A stretch of DNA of 64,000 nucleotides from Vulcanimicrobiota bacterium (GTDB lineage Bacteria; Vulcanimicrobiota; Xenobia; Xenobiales; JADMJV01): assembly GCA_017307785.1 (NCBI GenBank), contig JAFKGI010000010.1, positions 124,001 through 188,000 on the forward strand. Direction: 5' to 3'. The notes below the pieces were generated by a model that was given only the letters and a program-made list of their open reading frames with translations, was not told the DNA's origin and ran no database searches. The translations under genes and the position numbers were made by a program. Below, piece by piece: positions 58,155 to 64,000 of the stretch (its first letter is position 1; each line of letters starts with the position of its first letter).

Positions 58155-59608
58155 GCCGCTGCCCTCTGCTTCACGTAAACTTCTTGCGGGTCGTTCAGAC
58201 CCTTAAGCATTCCGACCGTCGCGCCACCACCACCGGCGAAGGCGTCCGTCACGATCTCGTCATCCTCCAGGACCACGTTTGCAGCCACCAGGGCCTCAGC
58301 GATCTGGGGGTTCACGCTGTTGCCGCAGCACTTCATCTGGGCAGTCTTGCTCAGGGGGCGGCCGTCATACATCGGGTCAATGATGTAGCTGTCCAGGAAC
58401 CCCTGAGCCCGGTAGCACTCGCGGGGAGTCAAAAAGCGCATGCCTATGTCGGTGAGGATGCGCAGCTCCCCGTCGATGTGGGCCGTCACCAGGCCGAAGC
58501 GGTCGTTCCCCACCACCGTAGGCATAGGAGCCCGCATCTCGGGGCTCTGGTCGGTGCCGTTGTAAACGGCCAGGAAGGCGGCAGCCACGTGAGCGAAGTG
58601 CCCTCCACCCCGGTCACCACCGGAGGTCACGGTATTCAGGGGCTGGGTCATCTTCAGGCCCACGCTGTTCCGGCGGTAGACGCTGATAAAGCTCGCGGTC
58701 ACCAGCTGCTGCTGAGGCTTCGTGGTGAGGGTGGTCATCGGCTTGGTGACCATAAAACCGCGGGCATTCTCGTTGTGCTGCACCATCCAGGCGGCAATAC
58801 GGTCAGCGCGGTTCGCCGCGTTGGGAAACGACACGGGGGCGAGGAACGGCTCTGGCTCCTCCAGCACGTATTTCACCACGCCGCGGGCCAGGCGCTTGCA
58901 CGTCGCCGGCACGAACGGTTCGTCGCGGTCGAAGATGCTCTGAACGGGGCGATCCCAGTCCAGGCACTCGGCCGCAGAGCGGTAGGGCTGGAGGCTGTAG
59001 CCGTCGCCGTGCGTGGGCTTGGGCCACACGATGGGCTTCCCGTCGCAGCGAGCGATGACGAAGAGTCTCTTGCGGGAGGTCGGGGCGCCGTAGTCGCAGC
59101 CCCTCAGTTCCTTCCACTCCACCTGGTAGCCCAACTCGCGGAGAGCGGCCACCCAGGCGTTCCAGAACATTCCCTCCAGGTGCTTGATGCGCTTGCCGCT
59201 CTCGTCCAGCGGGCCCCACTTCACGATCTCCTCGACGTTCTCGAGCATGATGACGCGAGGGCGGACCCGCTTCGCCCAGTCGATTACGACTTCGGGCAGG
59301 TCACGAATCGGCTCATCTTCCTTGCGGATGGGCGCGGAGCCACGAGCCTTGCTGTGAAAGGTGCAGTCAGGAGAGAACCAGGCGAGGCCAATGCGCCGGC
59401 CAGCGGCCACCACCTCGGGCGGGATGCCCTCGATCTCCTGCACCCAGACGCGGGTAAAGGGGTGGTTGGCTCGATACATGGCGGCGGCCCGAGGGTTGTG
59501 GTTCAGAGCCTCCGCGACGAAATGCTTCCAGCCCTGGTCGGCCCGGGCCATAATCTGGGCCGTGGTTTCCAGCTCGTAGAAGAGCGAGGGCTGGTAGCTA
59601 TGCCCCAT
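58151..59608 (-). CDS. Circularly permuted cytosine-C5 DNA methyltransferase
   Basis: The 485-residue protein carries C5-methylase motifs in shifted order: II (FVAEALNHNPRAAAMYRANH), IV (WFSPDCTFHSKA, with catalytic Cys in PDC), VI (VIMLENVEEI), VIII (APTSRKRLFVIA), IX (LTPRECYRAQGF), X (CCGNSVNPQIAEALVAAN) and only then motif I (TDAFAGGGGATVG, about 455-467 of 485). Normally motif I is first. The N-terminus has QPSLF at residues 6-10, like a clamp-binding peptide. It starts 10 bases inside the preceding gene and ends in a GTGA overlap with the helicase gene, so it is intact. It probably marks phage DNA against restriction. Confidence 0.8.
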   Translation of the reverse strand: MGHSYQPSLFYELETTAQIMARADQGWKHFVAEALNHNPRAAAMYRANHPFTRVWVQEIEGIPPEVVAAGRRIGLAWFSPDCTFHSKARGSAPIRKEDEPIRDLPEVVIDWAKRVRPRVIMLENVEEIVKWGPLDESGKRIKHLEGMFWNAWVAALRELGYQVEWKELRGCDYGAPTSRKRLFVIARCDGKPIVWPKPTHGDGYSLQPYRSAAECLDWDRPVQSIFDRDEPFVPATCKRLARGVVKYVLEEPEPFLAPVSFPNAANRADRIAAWMVQHNENARGFMVTKPMTTLTTKPQQQLVTASFISVYRRNSVGLKMTQPLNTVTSGGDRGGGHFAHVAAAFLAVYNGTDQSPEMRAPMPTVVGNDRFGLVTAHIDGELRILTDIGMRFLTPRECYRAQGFLDSYIIDPMYDGRPLSKTAQMKCCGNSVNPQIAEALVAANVVLEDDEIVTDAFAGGGGATVGMLKGLNDPQEVYVKQRAAA

Positions 59609-59867
59609 CGCCAGCCTTGTAAAGGACGACCTTGGGTTCGCCAGCGTCGCGCATCTTCTGGACGGCGAGAAGCGCGGTCATGATGTGCAGCCCGAAGAGC
59701 ATCGCCAGGCTCGAGCACTCCGGGTGGTCGGCCATCTCCTTCAGGTTCTTGCACTGGTCAACCAGCGGGAGGGTAGCCTGCTCCTTGATGGGAGGGAGCG
59801 CCCCCGTGGGGGCCAGGCGGTAGAGCTCCACGTAGGCGGCCAGGATGGAACGGGTGGTCTCGTTCAC
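59598..59867 (-). CDS. Small phage protein, 89 residues, unknown
   Basis: The protein (MNETTRSILAAYVELYRLAP, then DQCKNLKEMADHPECSSLAM) is helical with a central Pro-containing loop. The GTG at 59867 overlaps the upstream stop (GTGA); the longer frame is rejected. Its stop lies 11 bases within the permuted methylase gene, so it may be translated with it. Function unknown. Confidence 0.55.
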   Translation of the reverse strand: MNETTRSILAAYVELYRLAPTGALPPIKEQATLPLVDQCKNLKEMADHPECSSLAMLFGLHIMTALLAVQKMRDAGEPKVVLYKAGDGA

Positions 59868-60343
59868 TGGTGGCACCTGTGCATCTCTTCTTCCCAGAGC
59901 TTCTCCAGGTCGGCCATTGCTTGGCGCCACACCATAGCCACCTCGGCTTCCGTGCAACCAGCGCGGAGGCAATCGTTCACCTCGGCCATCACATTCGGGC
60001 AGGTGCGAGGGCCCATAGCGGGGCTAAGGTGTTCGTGACAGCCCGGGCACCAGAGGGCAGGCGGGTCCCATTCGCGGCCGCCGTGCTGCTCCATCTGAGT
60101 CTTGCCCGTGTGCTCAAGCAACACTCGGCGCAGCTCGAGCTTATGAGCGAAGCGAGCCTCCACCTCATCGTTCCAATGCTCCCCGAAGAGATGGCCTGGC
60201 TTCTTACCCTCGAGCGCTCCGCAGGCTTTGCAGCGGCGAGACTGCGAACCGTCCGCCATATAGTGCCACACGTGACGGTCAGGGCCAGCGCCACACCAGG
60301 CACAGACTACCTGCCGGCTCGAGGTATCAGAACAGGCGGCCAT
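59864..60343 (-). CDS. Phage protein with three Cys pairs, 159 residues
   Basis: The protein has CAWCGAGPDRHVWHYMADGS with RRCKACGAL, then a second pair CPGCHEHLSPAM, and a helical end (CTEAEVAMVWRQAMADLEKL). The first two pairs may bind zinc as a ribbon. It overlaps the DUF5131-like gene by 17 bases. No family is recognised; it could be a DNA-modification or regulatory factor. Confidence 0.58.
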   Translation of the reverse strand: MAACSDTSSRQVVCAWCGAGPDRHVWHYMADGSQSRRCKACGALEGKKPGHLFGEHWNDEVEARFAHKLELRRVLLEHTGKTQMEQHGGREWDPPALWCPGCHEHLSPAMGPRTCPNVMAEVNDCLRAGCTEAEVAMVWRQAMADLEKLWEEEMHRCHQ

Positions 60344-61064
60344 TGCCTTGCACCTCCGGCCAGTTGCGGATCCTCAGGTCCTCGGGCAGGTCGGCCATCT
60401 CAGAACGCTTGTCCTGACGGCCGCCCATCTGCTTCATAAAGAAAGCCACGTTCTGGCGGGCGCACTCGTCGCGCAGCTCACGGGCCCACTCCGGATCCAT
60501 CGGCCTGGCGCCGTGTCCGGACTCACCGCCCACGATCACCTGGTGGATTCCCGTAAGGTTGACCGGGAGCAGGGACTCAAGGAGCGGCTCTGCCGACACG
60601 AAGCGCACGGCAGCGGGCACCTGGCGCAGAGTGTGCAGGCGGGTCCGCCAGTCACGGCTCTCCAGGCTGACACCGCACCAGACGTTAGGCGGCCAGGGCA
60701 GCAGCCGGTGAATGCGGGCCAGGCGCGCGGTCCGCTTGGTGAGCACCATGAACGTATGCTGCGGGCACTGCTGCATCGTGTGGAACACCTGGCTGATGAA
60801 CAGGTCGGGGACGTCGGCGTGGAACAGGTCGGCCATCGAGCAGACGAAGATCCGCTCGGGCTTGCGCCAGCGCTTCGGCCTGTCCAGCTCGTGCGGGTGG
60901 CACGTGACTTGGAAGCCATTGCGGTAGTTGGCCTGGCCCATCTTCTGCAGGCGGTTGGCCATCTTGCGGGCGTAGCAGTTCAGGCAGCCGGCGCTGATCT
61001 CTTTGCAGCCGGTGACCGGGTTCCACGTGGCGGAACTCCATTCGATGCTGGTGCCCTTAGCCAC
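60327..61064 (-). CDS. Phage Gp37/Gp68 (DUF5131) family protein
   Basis: The 245-residue protein has the family hallmarks: TSIEWSSATWNPVTGCKEIS, AGCLNCYARKMANRL, FVCSMADLFHADVP, LTKRTARLAR, VWCGVSLES and VIVGGESGHGARPM. Three conserved Cys (GC...GCxxCYA) resemble a radical-SAM cluster site, and the fold is TIM-barrel-like. Biochemical function is not established; a role in nucleotide or DNA modification has been suggested from its neighbours in other phages. The GTG start overlaps the upstream gene by 8 bases. Confidence 0.8.
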   Translation of the reverse strand: MAKGTSIEWSSATWNPVTGCKEISAGCLNCYARKMANRLQKMGQANYRNGFQVTCHPHELDRPKRWRKPERIFVCSMADLFHADVPDLFISQVFHTMQQCPQHTFMVLTKRTARLARIHRLLPWPPNVWCGVSLESRDWRTRLHTLRQVPAAVRFVSAEPLLESLLPVNLTGIHQVIVGGESGHGARPMDPEWARELRDECARQNVAFFMKQMGGRQDKRSEMADLPEDLRIRNWPEVQGNGRLF

Positions 61065-61362
61065 CGTGCTTCACCACCGAAGTCTTCTTCAGGATGCGCA
61101 GCACCGCATCACGGCGCCGGCTGTACGATATGCCTTCAGCACAGCGTAGATCCTCATCGACCTTCGTCTGGCCAATCCAGACCCACCACATACCGGTGAG
61201 CGGCTCTTGTGAGCGCTCGACGATTCCAAGGTGCTCGCCGCCGAGGGTGGCCACGGTGTAAGCAACCCGGAAACCCTCGCTGGGCTTCCGCTTGATCAGC
61301 TTGTAGTTCTTTAGGAGTGGATGCTTCTGGAAGCGTCCGCAGGTCGGGCATTTCTCAGCCAT
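61057..61362 (-). CDS. Small phage protein with N-terminal CPTC motif, 101 residues
   Basis: The protein starts MAEKCPTCGRFQKHPLLKNY and has a beta-rich centre (GFRVAYTVATLGGEHLGIVE, then WWVWIGQTKVDEDLRCAEGI) with a basic end. Only one CxxC pair is present, so a complete zinc site would need dimerisation or later Cys97-type residues. The longer upstream frame overlaps the HAD gene and is rejected. Function unknown. Confidence 0.58.
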   Translation of the reverse strand: MAEKCPTCGRFQKHPLLKNYKLIKRKPSEGFRVAYTVATLGGEHLGIVERSQEPLTGMWWVWIGQTKVDEDLRCAEGISYSRRRDAVLRILKKTSVVKHGG

Positions 61363-61363
61363 C

Positions 61364-61843
61364 TTAGAAGTGCCCCTTGCCCTGGGCCACGTCGAAGACG
61401 AAAACGCCCCGCTCCACCCACATCTGACAAACCGAGTGACGGTCCTCAACCACGCCCCAGATGGAACCCGGGGTGAACTCCGTCAGGATCCCGTCCAGCA
61501 TCTGGCTTTTGATCTCGTGGTCCGGCCGGCGGTCCCCCTCGACGCGCATGAACAAACGCAGATTGATGACGCCAGGGGCGATCCCCGTTTGCTTGGAGAG
61601 CCAGGCCACCGTTTGAACCCGGTGGAGGTCCGAGCGGCCAGTGAAGAAGACGGGGTTCTTGAGGGCGAAGAACAGGCGGGCCAGTTCCATCACCTGATCG
61701 ATGGGCGTGTCCTTGTCGCACTCGGAAAAGAACGAGTCCCAGTCCTTGGGCTCTTTCTCCAGGTGGTGACGGCGGTGGTCGCAGTTTGCGAGGGTGCCGT
61801 CAATGTCGAAGATGACGATGCTATTCGGGGTATGCGTTTGCAT
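61364..61843 (-). CDS. HAD-superfamily phosphatase, polynucleotide 3'-phosphatase-like
   Basis: The 159-residue protein has HAD motif I FDIDGTLANCDHRRHHL, motif II in VFFTGRSDLHR, and later EIKSQMLDGIL and VVEDRHSVCQMW for motifs III and IV. It resembles the phosphatase half of T4 polynucleotide kinase without the kinase domain. It may repair 3' ends of nicked DNA or RNA, or act on nucleotides. It overlaps the zinc-motif gene upstream by 23 bases. Confidence 0.78.
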   Translation of the reverse strand: MQTHTPNSIVIFDIDGTLANCDHRRHHLEKEPKDWDSFFSECDKDTPIDQVMELARLFFALKNPVFFTGRSDLHRVQTVAWLSKQTGIAPGVINLRLFMRVEGDRRPDHEIKSQMLDGILTEFTPGSIWGVVEDRHSVCQMWVERGVFVFDVAQGKGHF

Positions 61844-62021
61844 TGAGGTAGTCTCCTGATGGTGGTTTCTTGACTTTGGGCGGGGGAGGTGGTGGAGGGG
61901 GCGGCGGGGGTGGAGGCTTCTCAGCCTTGGACCAGTGGAGCTTGACGCAGGCCGGGCAGTAGAAGGGGTTGCCCCCCTCGTTCGTGGCGCTGCACCATGC
62001 GCAGGTCTTACACGGCTTCAT
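61821..62021 (-). CDS. Small zinc-ribbon protein with 13-residue polyproline stretch
   Basis: The 66-residue protein (MKPCKTCAWCSATNEGGNPF, then YCPACVKLHW) holds a zinc ribbon followed by thirteen Pro residues and a short polar tail (GDYLNANAYPE). Polyproline can act as a rigid spacer or SH3-like ligand, and needs EF-P for smooth translation. ATG 62021 is 14 bases inside the ERF gene end. Function unknown. Confidence 0.55.
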   Translation of the reverse strand: MKPCKTCAWCSATNEGGNPFYCPACVKLHWSKAEKPPPPPPPPPPPPPKVKKPPSGDYLNANAYPE

Positions 62022-63177
62022 CGGTGGGCACGTTCTGGCCAGCCTCGTTGGCCAGGCGCAGATCCTCGAGGTGCTCGGCGTAGGCCTGTTTGATAGCCTC
62101 CACGCCCGCCTCATCGACCTTGACCAGGGCAGCACGGGCAGCCCGGATGTTGGCGATGGGGGTGGCTCGAGCTGAGGGGCGGCCCTCCTCGGGGCTGTAA
62201 ACCCAACCGTGGTGCTGACCGGCCCACCAACTGGCTTCCTCTTTGGTCAGGCCTTTGGTGGTGGTGGCCAGGATGGCCCAGCTCTGCTGAGCGGCCTGGC
62301 GTTGCTTGGACTCCTCGGCGCTCTCGTCGGTAGGGGCTGGCTCCTTTGCCGGCGGTGCTGCGGTGGGGCGGGACTCTTTTGCTCCCTCTCCCTGCTTCTT
62401 CAGCCGGTTGATTGCCTTGCCGTAGTCGTTAGCGGTCTGATACTCCAGGCCCTCACGCTGGAACCAGTTCCAAACCTCGGGCTCCGTTGCGAAGATGCCT
62501 TTCGCCAGTTTCCAGAACTCACCGAACTGCTTGGAATTCTGAACGTCCTCTGCCTGGCGCTCCTGCTTCTCTTGCTGGCGCTCCCTGCGCTCCTCGACGT
62601 TGCGACGGGCTGCGTCCTTGTGAGCCTCACCATCGTCATCGTCCTCGCGGGCGCAGACGGCCAGCATCGCAGTCAACGAATAGCGGCGCATGTAGGTGTA
62701 GAGCGAGCCCATATTCTGGATGTCCAGGGTGTGGGAGGGGAATCGGAATTCGGAACGGATCCACTGGCCTGATTTGTGCATCAGGATGGTGGTCACCACG
62801 GCCTCTTTCTCCTTCTTGTCGTAAGCCAGAGGCTGAAGGACGGAGATCCCGTGCTTGTTAAGGGCGGGGCGAACCGCTTCCAGCACGTCGGCCAGGTCGG
62901 CATAGGTGTAGCTGTAACCGGCCTTCCCCTCCTTGCCCTTGACCACCACTTCGTGATCTTTGGCCACCGCCGCGAATTCAAGCTGAGCCTTCGCGAGGTC
63001 GCGGGCGATCTTGTGGATGCGCCGGCTGTGCGATTCGCCCTCAGGTGCCACAAAGGGGAGAGTCTCTAGAGTGTTGGCTTGGCTATCCAGGTTCTCGATC
63101 AGCGCTAGAAGCGGGGGGATGAGGTCAGGGTGTGAGGCAGCAACTTCCTGCAGCCAGGTGGGCGAGGTGGCGCTCAC
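62008..63177 (-). CDS. ERF-family single-strand annealing recombinase
   Basis: The 389-residue protein has the ERF domain (about 50-200): ARDLAKAQLEFAAVAKDHEV, YSYTYADLADVLEAVRPALN, KHGISVLQPL and then YMRRYSLTAMLAV. ERF proteins anneal single strands and promote phage recombination and genome circularisation. The C-terminus is acidic and coiled (QQEKQERQAEDVQN), with a later helical part (about 300-389) of unknown function. The GTG start overlaps the upstream stop as TAGTG. Confidence 0.85.
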   Translation of the reverse strand: MSATSPTWLQEVAASHPDLIPPLLALIENLDSQANTLETLPFVAPEGESHSRRIHKIARDLAKAQLEFAAVAKDHEVVVKGKEGKAGYSYTYADLADVLEAVRPALNKHGISVLQPLAYDKKEKEAVVTTILMHKSGQWIRSEFRFPSHTLDIQNMGSLYTYMRRYSLTAMLAVCAREDDDDGEAHKDAARRNVEERRERQQEKQERQAEDVQNSKQFGEFWKLAKGIFATEPEVWNWFQREGLEYQTANDYGKAINRLKKQGEGAKESRPTAAPPAKEPAPTDESAEESKQRQAAQQSWAILATTTKGLTKEEASWWAGQHHGWVYSPEEGRPSARATPIANIRAARAALVKVDEAGVEAIKQAYAEHLEDLRLANEAGQNVPTDEAV

Positions 63178-64000
63178 TAGAAAGGAATCTCGCTAGGAGC
63201 CAGGATCCCGCGGGAACGGACATACTCGCGGAGTCTGACCAGGATGTCCTGTGGGGGGAATCCCAACAATACCTGGTTCAGCTCAGCAAGAAGCTCCTGT
63301 GCCTCTTTCAAGGCGGTGGAGCAGTCGCCCCAAACCTGTGTGAGGCTGTTCGCGTTCTCACGCTGGACATTGAGATCACGCTCCTGAGTCTTCACCAACT
63401 CGCGAAGGGCGGTGATATCCTCGGTCTGGGTGATGAGCCGCTTTAGGGTGTGAGGGGCGAGTTCGTGGCCTGTGTGGTCCTGATACCGACCGAGCAGAGC
63501 CATCAGTTCGGTGTAGAGCGAGCGCTCCTCGAAGTTCAGGGATCGGTAGCAGTCGTTCTCTCCCCAGATGATCCGGCCGAGGGTTTCCAACGGCGTCTCG
63601 CTCTCGCGGGACTGGGCGGCCAGCAGCAAGGACACCTCCTTGAAGTCTGACTGGTTCATCTGGTCGAGGATGTAGATCAGGAAGTCGTGGGGAGTGTGCG
63701 GGATGCGGTTGTTGCGCCTCTCCCAAGCCACGTCGTTCTTCAGTTGCTGCTGGTTCAGTTCGGCCCAGGCCTTCAGGGGGCGGTGGAAGTCGTCGAGGGC
63801 AATCTTGTATCGCTCGATCTGGTCTTCCAGATGGCGAATGCGTTGCAGCTCCCCCGTGTCTTTGTCTACCAGGTCAGCCGCACGGCGAAGAAAACCCTCG
63901 GCGCCGGCGTGGGTGTGGACCGTCACCAACTGTTGCAACCGGGTGTCGAAGAAGGTGAGAATCAGCGCACCGATGTCCTCGTGATACTGGCCCAGAAGGG
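63177..64000 (-). CDS. Phage protein upstream of ERF, 5' end beyond window
   Basis: The frame stays open to the right edge (LLGQYHEDIGALILTFFDTR upstream of an internal TTG), so the start is outside the window. At least 273 residues are visible. They are helical and charged, with a coiled-coil-like end (REDLNV-type heptads around ITALRELVKTQERDLNVQRE). Phages with ERF often place a nuclease or recombination helper here, but no nuclease motif is visible. Coupled to ERF by TAGTG. Confidence 0.6.
   Translation of the reverse strand, partial: LLGQYHEDIGALILTFFDTRLQQLVTVHTHAGAEGFLRRAADLVDKDTGELQRIRHLEDQIERYKIALDDFHRPLKAWAELNQQQLKNDVAWERRNNRIPHTPHDFLIYILDQMNQSDFKEVSLLLAAQSRESETPLETLGRIIWGENDCYRSLNFEERSLYTELMALLGRYQDHTGHELAPHTLKRLITQTEDITALRELVKTQERDLNVQRENANSLTQVWGDCSTALKEAQELLAELNQVLLGFPPQDILVRLREYVRSRGILAPSEIPF

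Noticed and set aside
57935..59683. Plus-strand open frame of 582 codons
   Set aside because: Antisense to the helicase and the permuted methylase, both well supported.

Overview
The window is GC-rich bacterial DNA with two parts: about 24.7 kb of chromosome and about 39 kb of a tailed-phage genome, most simply an integrated siphovirus-type prophage that runs off the right edge. The host looks like a Gram-negative, poorly characterised lineage. It has an LpxD-like acyltransferase, the MEP-pathway kinase IspE, a MiaE-type tRNA hydroxylase, a type II pantothenate kinase and many secreted proteins of unknown function. I could not name a phylum from sequence alone.

Host region. Positions 1-3261 are a minus-strand chain of four overlapping genes: type II pantothenate kinase, ECF sigma factor, MaoC-like hydratase, and a beta-propeller protein that runs off the left edge. 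A plus-strand group follows (3369-11114): a Cys-rich secreted protein, a 1118-residue TPR-CHAT protease-like protein, a zinc ribbon, a PuuC-like aldehyde dehydrogenase, a secreted HELGH metallopeptidase and the first of two paralogues with a possible degenerate GHKL fold. Then come MiaE, a Gly/Tyr-rich secreted protein, five 90-bp tandem repeats, the LpxD-like gene and the second paralogue (minus). A tight plus-strand run (15594-23746) encodes an OppD/OppF-type ATPase pair, a DUF3857 protein, IspE, a MobA-like nucleotidyltransferase, RidA, a Uup-type ABC-F protein and a small secreted protein. Four 61-bp GC-rich repeats and a frameshifted gene lie just before the phage.

Phage region. A tyrosine recombinase (25047-25916, plus) follows three 11-bp-spaced TGTTGA repeats. 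Apart from one secreted-protein gene, everything else reads on the minus strand. From right to left come recombination and replication genes (ERF annealing protein, DnaB-like helicase, replisome-organiser-like protein, RuvC-like resolvase), two DNA methyltransferases, many small zinc-ribbon proteins, DNA-binding regulators, terminase, portal, scaffold, an N4-gp56-type capsid protein, connectors, tail tube, a frameshifting tail-assembly chaperone, tape measure, distal tail protein, tail hub, fibres, a holin candidate and a C39-like lysis enzyme. Most neighbouring genes overlap by ATGA, GTGA or TGATG, implying long translationally coupled operons. A -10-like box followed at once by an intrinsic terminator sits upstream of the late genes. 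Strong hairpins follow the capsid and tail-tube genes.

Most interesting points: a cytosine-C5 methyltransferase whose motif I lies at the C-terminus (circular permutation); a lambda-like slippery heptamer in the tail chaperone; beta-clamp-type motifs at the ends of three phage proteins; a peptidase domain inside the tape measure; and host enzymes (LpxD-like, DUF3857) that lack the expected catalytic residues.
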